64,000 nt of DNA from Macrotis lagotis (Eukaryota; Chordata; Mammalia; Peramelemorphia; Peramelidae): NCBI RefSeq assembly GCF_037893015.1, contig NC_133663.1, positions 224,957,564 to 225,021,563 on the forward strand, in the 5' to 3' direction. How positions within the stretch are numbered: the stretch's first letter is position 1; each line of letters opens with the position of its first letter. Under the pieces are notes generated by a model. That model did no database searches. It was not told the origin of the DNA and saw only the letters and a list, made by a program, of their open reading frames with translations. The translations under genes and the position numbers were made by a program. Shown piece after piece: positions 59,931 through 64,000 of the stretch.

Positions 59931-60263
59931 TTACAAATACCAAGAATATTATAACTTCTTAGAGTCACAGTTGAGAGTTGGATGACAGATGGACACCAAA
60001 GATAAATGAGCAGCTTTGACAAGAGCTGGTGCTGGTCCTCCCTGAAGACACTCTAACATAGAATTGAAAGGAACAGAGACCCAAGAGTCTACCTCTTTCA
60101 TCTTACATATAAATAAATCCAGGATTTGAATTAACTACACCACAAAATATGTGACCTTGGGAAATCCATTTAAGTAATCTGTGACTCAGTTTCTTTATCT
60201 GTAAACTGGACATCATTGTGAGGATAAAGTAAGATGTTTAAAGATTTTTGTAACTATAGTGCC

Positions 60264-60303
<40 letters not shown>

Positions 60304-60316
60304 GGATATGGATATC
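60264..60316. repeat. TA-rich microsatellite
   Basis: It is a (ta)n tract with g and c interruptions in GRPR intron 2. Confidence 0.95.
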
Positions 60317-60894
60317 AGCTATTACTAATTCCTTACCCTCCACTACTACAATTTCTCCTTCAAAAAAAGAAATACTTAACACAATATATTTACTCTTTTT
60401 CCCCATCAACACTTCACACAATGGCAAGCAAGACACTAAGAATAAGCCTAACTATATTTTTAGGATGTTAGGAAAAGGGGAACAATAATTTATTTGTCAA
60501 CTATCTCCTAAGTCAGGTTGAAATTAAACAATTCTCTTAAATATTAAAAAAAGTACAGAACCAAAAGAATCTAGATACTTCTCCCAAATAAATCTTCCAT
60601 GTCTCATTAACTTCCTAGGTGAATATAATAGTTACTTAATTATCACATCTTTAAAAGATGCTGAATTTTAAGTAAAAAATTTTATGGATACCTAAGTTAC
60701 CTAATCAAAAGACAAACCTTCCTAAATTTTTAGGTTGACTTGAAACACCTAATCTCATCCCTACCTAATGCATTATTCATTCAAAAATCACATTGGCCTG
60801 GTATGTCCATCTATATATTATTCTTTAGTTGCTAAAGAAATCCCTATCATGGATCAAACACATCACCAGTTAAATAAATTATAAAAAAACCTAC

Positions 60895-61246
60895 CTGCCT
60901 TCTGACATGTATGTTCCCTTCCACTGGTAAATTATAAGCACTCCGGATCAAATTCTTGGCAATGAAATAATAATATACAGAAATGATGAACAAGGGAATA
61001 ATATAGAAGATCAGAAAAGAAGCCATTGAATGAATTTTGGGGTGCAGCTCATTGGAATGGGGGTATGGTGCACAACTGATGAAAGTTTGGTTAGTGCTCT
61101 TCTCATAAAAAGGATGCAGATCAGAAAATACAGCTTCAGGAATGGCGAGCAACATGGAGATGACCCAGATAAAAGCTGCTTTTAAACAAATCTTCAAGAG
61201 GGCATGAGAGGCTTGGATGTCCATTGGTCGAACAATAGCTTTATAT
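60895..61246 (-). CDS. GRPR: GRPR coding exon 2 (TM4, ECL2, TM5, start of ICL3)
   Basis: This is an internal exon of the gastrin-releasing peptide receptor, a Gq-coupled plasma-membrane receptor for GRP and bombesin. It is 352 bp. The first base completes an Arg codon split by intron 1, the R of the DRY motif, and 117 codons follow, starting [13 protein letters not shown]4 is about residues 18-40 of the exon and TM5 about 74-98. Extracellular loop 2 between them holds an NQT glycosylation site (52-54) and the conserved disulfide Cys in FISCAPYP (58). The exon ends EGNIHVRRQ at a CAG|GTAGGT donor; the acceptor is a pyrimidine tract ending ccctag. I compared it with human GRPR from memory; NMBR and BRS3 are the paralogues and fit less well. 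There is no stop or frameshift. Confidence 0.95.
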
Positions 61247-61429
61247 CTAGGGCAAAGAAAGAGAAAACATTAATGTTCTGAGAGTCATCTTTTTATTTTT
61301 ACTTTTATTCTATGCACCTTCATCACAAAGTTGACCTCCCATTTGCTTGCTTTGAGGAAGGTAAAGTTATTTTAAGACAAACAAAGACAAGATCATTTTC
61401 ATTTATTTTCAGGATTTTGTGGAAGACAG

Positions 61430-61645
61430 AATGCTGAATGTGGAGTCCAGACAGACTTCAAAACTTGCCTTTGGGATGTGACCATAGGTCACACAGAACT
61501 TCCTTGAGCCTCAGTTAGTTCATCTGTAAAATAGGAATGATCATAATATTTGTTCCTTGAACCCATCAGGGTTGTTATGGTAATAAATTAAAATGAGATA
61601 ATGTCCATAATGCTTTGTAAAATTTACAAACTTTAAAATGCTGAC
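61430..61645 (+). mobile_element. MIR-class SINE in GRPR intron 1
   Basis: 'cctcagttagttcatctgta' and 'gggttgttatggtaataaat' with 'tgctttgtaaaatttacaaa' follow core order. Confidence 0.68.
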
Positions 61646-61799
61646 TTTGTTCAATCACTACTAAAACATGCTTAGATATGATGTTTATAAAAAGGTAGGG
61701 ATAGGAAATAAATTTTTTAAACTAAGGCAAACTTTAAGTTTTTAACTATCATTTTAGTATTTGAAAACTGCCTTTTCAGTTTGAGAATCAAGTAAGTCA

Positions 61800-61965
61800 T
61801 GCAAGACCATAAGGATCTGAGATAGAAAGGACCTTGAAGGGTCATCCTAGCTCTTTCATTTTACTGGTGAGAAAATATGATCAAGATAGGTGAACTAAGA
61901 CACTTAACATAATACAGGTCTTAAATGACAGATTTGAACTGAGGTCCTTTGACTCCAAATGTATC
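61800..61965. repeat. Old SINE-like piece in GRPR intron 1
   Basis: 'atctgagatagaaaggacct' and 'acagatttgaactgaggtcc' belong to an old MIR-related group. Confidence 0.5.
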
Positions 61966-61969
61966 AATT

Positions 61970-63136
61970 TATTCATGGTACATTTGAGTTTTACTATTAA
62001 TGTAATCTACCCCATAATGGAATTTGGAATACTATGGTTACAACTTGGAACTTGATGCTAGGTTGGGGTAGAAGCATGCCACTCTGAATGTTGGCATACA
62101 AGGATAAAGACTTGATCTATCAGTGCTAAGTATAACTTCAGTGATGGTAAGAGAAAAAAGGAGTTTACTGGTGTCTTACCTATAATAGTGTTCCGTAGCA
62201 TAGCACCTCTCTTCACTTCTCCTCCTCACTCTCTAGTAGTGCAGATCCATTATATTTTGTTGTAATTTCTCTTTATAATTTTCCTTAGTTCAATATAAGT
62301 TCTTCCTCTTACATGCTTTATTTCATCACTTAATTTTTTTCTTATTTGCTTAGTTTATAGGGAGGAAGATACTATGTTTAATACTCAAATTGTGAATACT
62401 GGTAACCTGAGATGTGTCTGAATCTTTACTGGTGTCTTTTTACACTCTGTTAGGAAATGTATGATGGAAAGGAATTACTATGAATTTAATAATGAATTCT
62501 AAAATTAATTTTCAATAAGGTAGAAAGAAATTACCAAGAATTATTGAATTTATAGTAGTAATTTTTATATTAAACAGGTTATTTTTCAGTTACTGTCATC
62601 AGAGTTAGACCTAGCATTGATAGATCAAGGTGACAACATCTTGAGGGTATGTTTCTTCCCCTGGAATAGGATGCTTGTCTAACAAGCATCTCTACTGGTT
62701 CAATGGAAGTCTGACAATCATCCATTTCCTTGACAAGAATCTGATGATCTAATGAGGTCTCTTCTCCCAGGGTTGACTTTACTGTACTTTCCAGTCCAGG
62801 GGAAAGATCATAAGGAAGAACTTATGGCAACATATAACACGGACTGTTGTCTCCTGTCTTTCCTTCATTTTCAACCCCAGTAAAATATCTGAAGACAAGG
62901 ATTGTATCAAGTTCAGAAATTGGTTAACAAGGACAGTACCCAGGACAGAATCAGCTGGATAAAACAAACAATCAATACTCTAGCATTCCTTGTACCCAAC
63001 CCCTCTTCATCTGTTGTAATCAACTGAGGGGCTCCATCTCAGAATCAGTATCCACACAGCTTAGTTATGATAAACTTAGAGTCAATCTAGTTTCTCTCTA
63101 TATGGAACTCTCTACAGACTAGCTAGCCAGTCTCTA
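61970..63136. other. Unannotated part of GRPR intron 1
   Basis: No exon-like frame with receptor motifs and no clear repeat are seen. Confidence 0.45.
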
Positions 63137-63148
63137 CTCCAAGATCTT

Positions 63149-63298
63149 TTTTTTACGGTTTTTGCAAGGCAAATGGGGCTAAGTGGCTTGCCCAAGGCCA
63201 CACAGCTAGGTAATTATTAAGTGTCTGAGACCGGATTTGAACTGAAGTTCTCCTGACTCCAGGGCTGGAGCTCTATGCACTGTGCCACCTAGCTGCCC
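63149..63298 (-). mobile_element. Marsupial tRNA-derived SINE, antisense, in GRPR intron 1
   Basis: It is full length. The flanks ctccaagatctt and ctcccagatcatctt form an imperfect duplication. It is in the same orientation as GRPR transcription. Confidence 0.92.
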
Positions 63299-64000
63299 CT
63301 CCCAGATCATCTTATTCTGTGATTTAGAATTGCCTTTTTGTCTATGTAAAACCCACTCCTTGCTATATCTCCCCTTGTTCTCTTTCCAACCCAGCCCTAG
63401 TTCCTAGTTTTTCTATTCCTTTTTCTTTATACTGTATCCAATCTATTGTTATAAACTTCTCTTTCATATTAACTCTCTTCTCATATTCCCAGTTCACAGT
63501 CCCCCACATTGGCTATACTAATTGAACCTTGACTTTCTCCTAAAAATTCTATGTCTCTTGGCACTGTCTATAAGTCCAATTAATCCTTTTCACATATTCT
63601 ATGGCACACAGAGCCAGAAGGAAGCATTGGTAATTTTCCTACATCTATTTCACCACTCAGCCCCTTCCTCCTTTTCAATAAAATTCTTTCCATCCTAGAC
63701 AAGATCCTTGGTGTAGTCATCTGTGGCTATACCAAGGTGGCCTCATTTAGGTAGATGACAAGTAACCTCCTAACAGCCTTCCTTTCTACTTCAATCTCTG
63801 CTGCCTTTAAACATCCTAGCTTCCCAATGCCTTAGACTTTTCAACTCTTATTATTTGTGTCTGGTCTATGTCATCTGTTTAGCTCATACCTTAACTTCTT
63901 CTTTTGATCTACTCCCATCTCTGGTTTTTAATTTTATTTAACTATGAAGTCAGAATTCCTAATTACTGATTATCCCGTTTGGTTTCACAAAAATTTACAT
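63299..64000. other. Unannotated pyrimidine-rich stretch at the window edge
   Basis: It may be an old LINE piece; the phrases are too diverged to name. No GRPR exon 1 is seen. Confidence 0.35.

Larger units (their letters stand above)
54933..60894 (-). other. GRPR: GRPR intron 2
   Basis: This 5,962-bp phase-0 intron has a GTAGGT donor (minus strand, ending at 60894) and a pyrimidine-rich acceptor ending cccttcag at 54933-54940. It holds MIR-class pieces, SINE remnants, an (aaag)n tract, an old L1 tail, a MAR4-type repeat, two pairs of locally duplicated sequence and a TA tract. I see no extra exon. Confidence 0.9.
61247..64000 (-). other. GRPR: GRPR intron 1 (3' part; continues beyond the window)
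   Basis: The acceptor AG is at 61247-61248 (minus strand). No sequence for TM1 to TM3 or an initiator exon is visible up to 64000, so exon 1 must lie to the right. The stretch contains MIR-class pieces (61430-61645, 61800-61965) and a young antisense SINE (63149-63298). The rest shows nothing I can name. Confidence 0.8.

Noticed and set aside
54540..61246. Assignment to NMBR or BRS3
   Set aside because: The C-tail, extracellular loop 2 and exon 2 start match GRPR specifically; the paralogues differ at the C-terminus.

Overview
The window is nuclear DNA from a marsupial. The clearest sign is a large set of tRNA-derived SINEs of the marsupial type (head 'ggggcagctaggtggc', body 'ctggagtcaggagtacctg', tail 'ccttgcaaaaacc'). 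Others are RTE-tailed SINEs, marsupial L1 and half-L1 elements, an RTE LINE, and old L2 and MIR-class repeats. The species cannot be fixed from the sequence. There are no prokaryotic, viral or organellar genes.

One protein-coding gene is supported: the gastrin-releasing peptide receptor GRPR, on the minus strand. Coding exon 2 lies at 60895-61246 (TM4 to TM5) and coding exon 3 at 54540-54932 (TM6, TM7 and the C-tail). A 5,962-bp intron separates them, with consensus splice sites in matching phase. Exon 1 (TM1 to TM3) lies beyond the right edge, so 61247-64000 is part of intron 1. Exons 2 and 3 give 117 and 130 codons. With a human-sized first exon of 137 codons the receptor would be 384 residues, the human length. 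Both exons are open and keep the family's structural residues, so the gene looks functional. GRPR is on human Xp22; that block is autosomal in marsupials, so the locus is probably autosomal here (inference).

From 1 to about 54000 the window holds DNA downstream of GRPR with no recognised gene. It is a layered record of retrotransposition. At 697-3511 is an L1-derived element with ORF1 but no ORF2 (half-L1 type), flanked by a 13-bp target duplication. A relative at 23760-25755 sits inside an older L1, and a truncated relative lies at 43467-44035. The last two carry the same old antisense SINE modules at the same places, so they look like copies of a composite family. Other items are a long L2 at 11170-12690, an RTE element with inverted halves at 19400-20875, a sense L1 ORF2 remnant at 35755-38245 and several antisense L1 tails. 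Some 20 young SINEs are present, most with recognisable target duplications. Long microsatellites are common. Two stretches, 40960-43450 and 45930-49460, are notably poor in recognisable repeats.

The most striking non-gene signal is a 72-bp inverted repeat (70 of 72 matching) at 39797-39868 and 40177-40248, both inside one ancient L2 copy. It looks like a local templated inversion rather than two independent insertions. I found no new gene system. The best leads are the SINE-bearing half-L1 family, the templated inverted copy in L2, and the base-composition contrast between the two GRPR exons.
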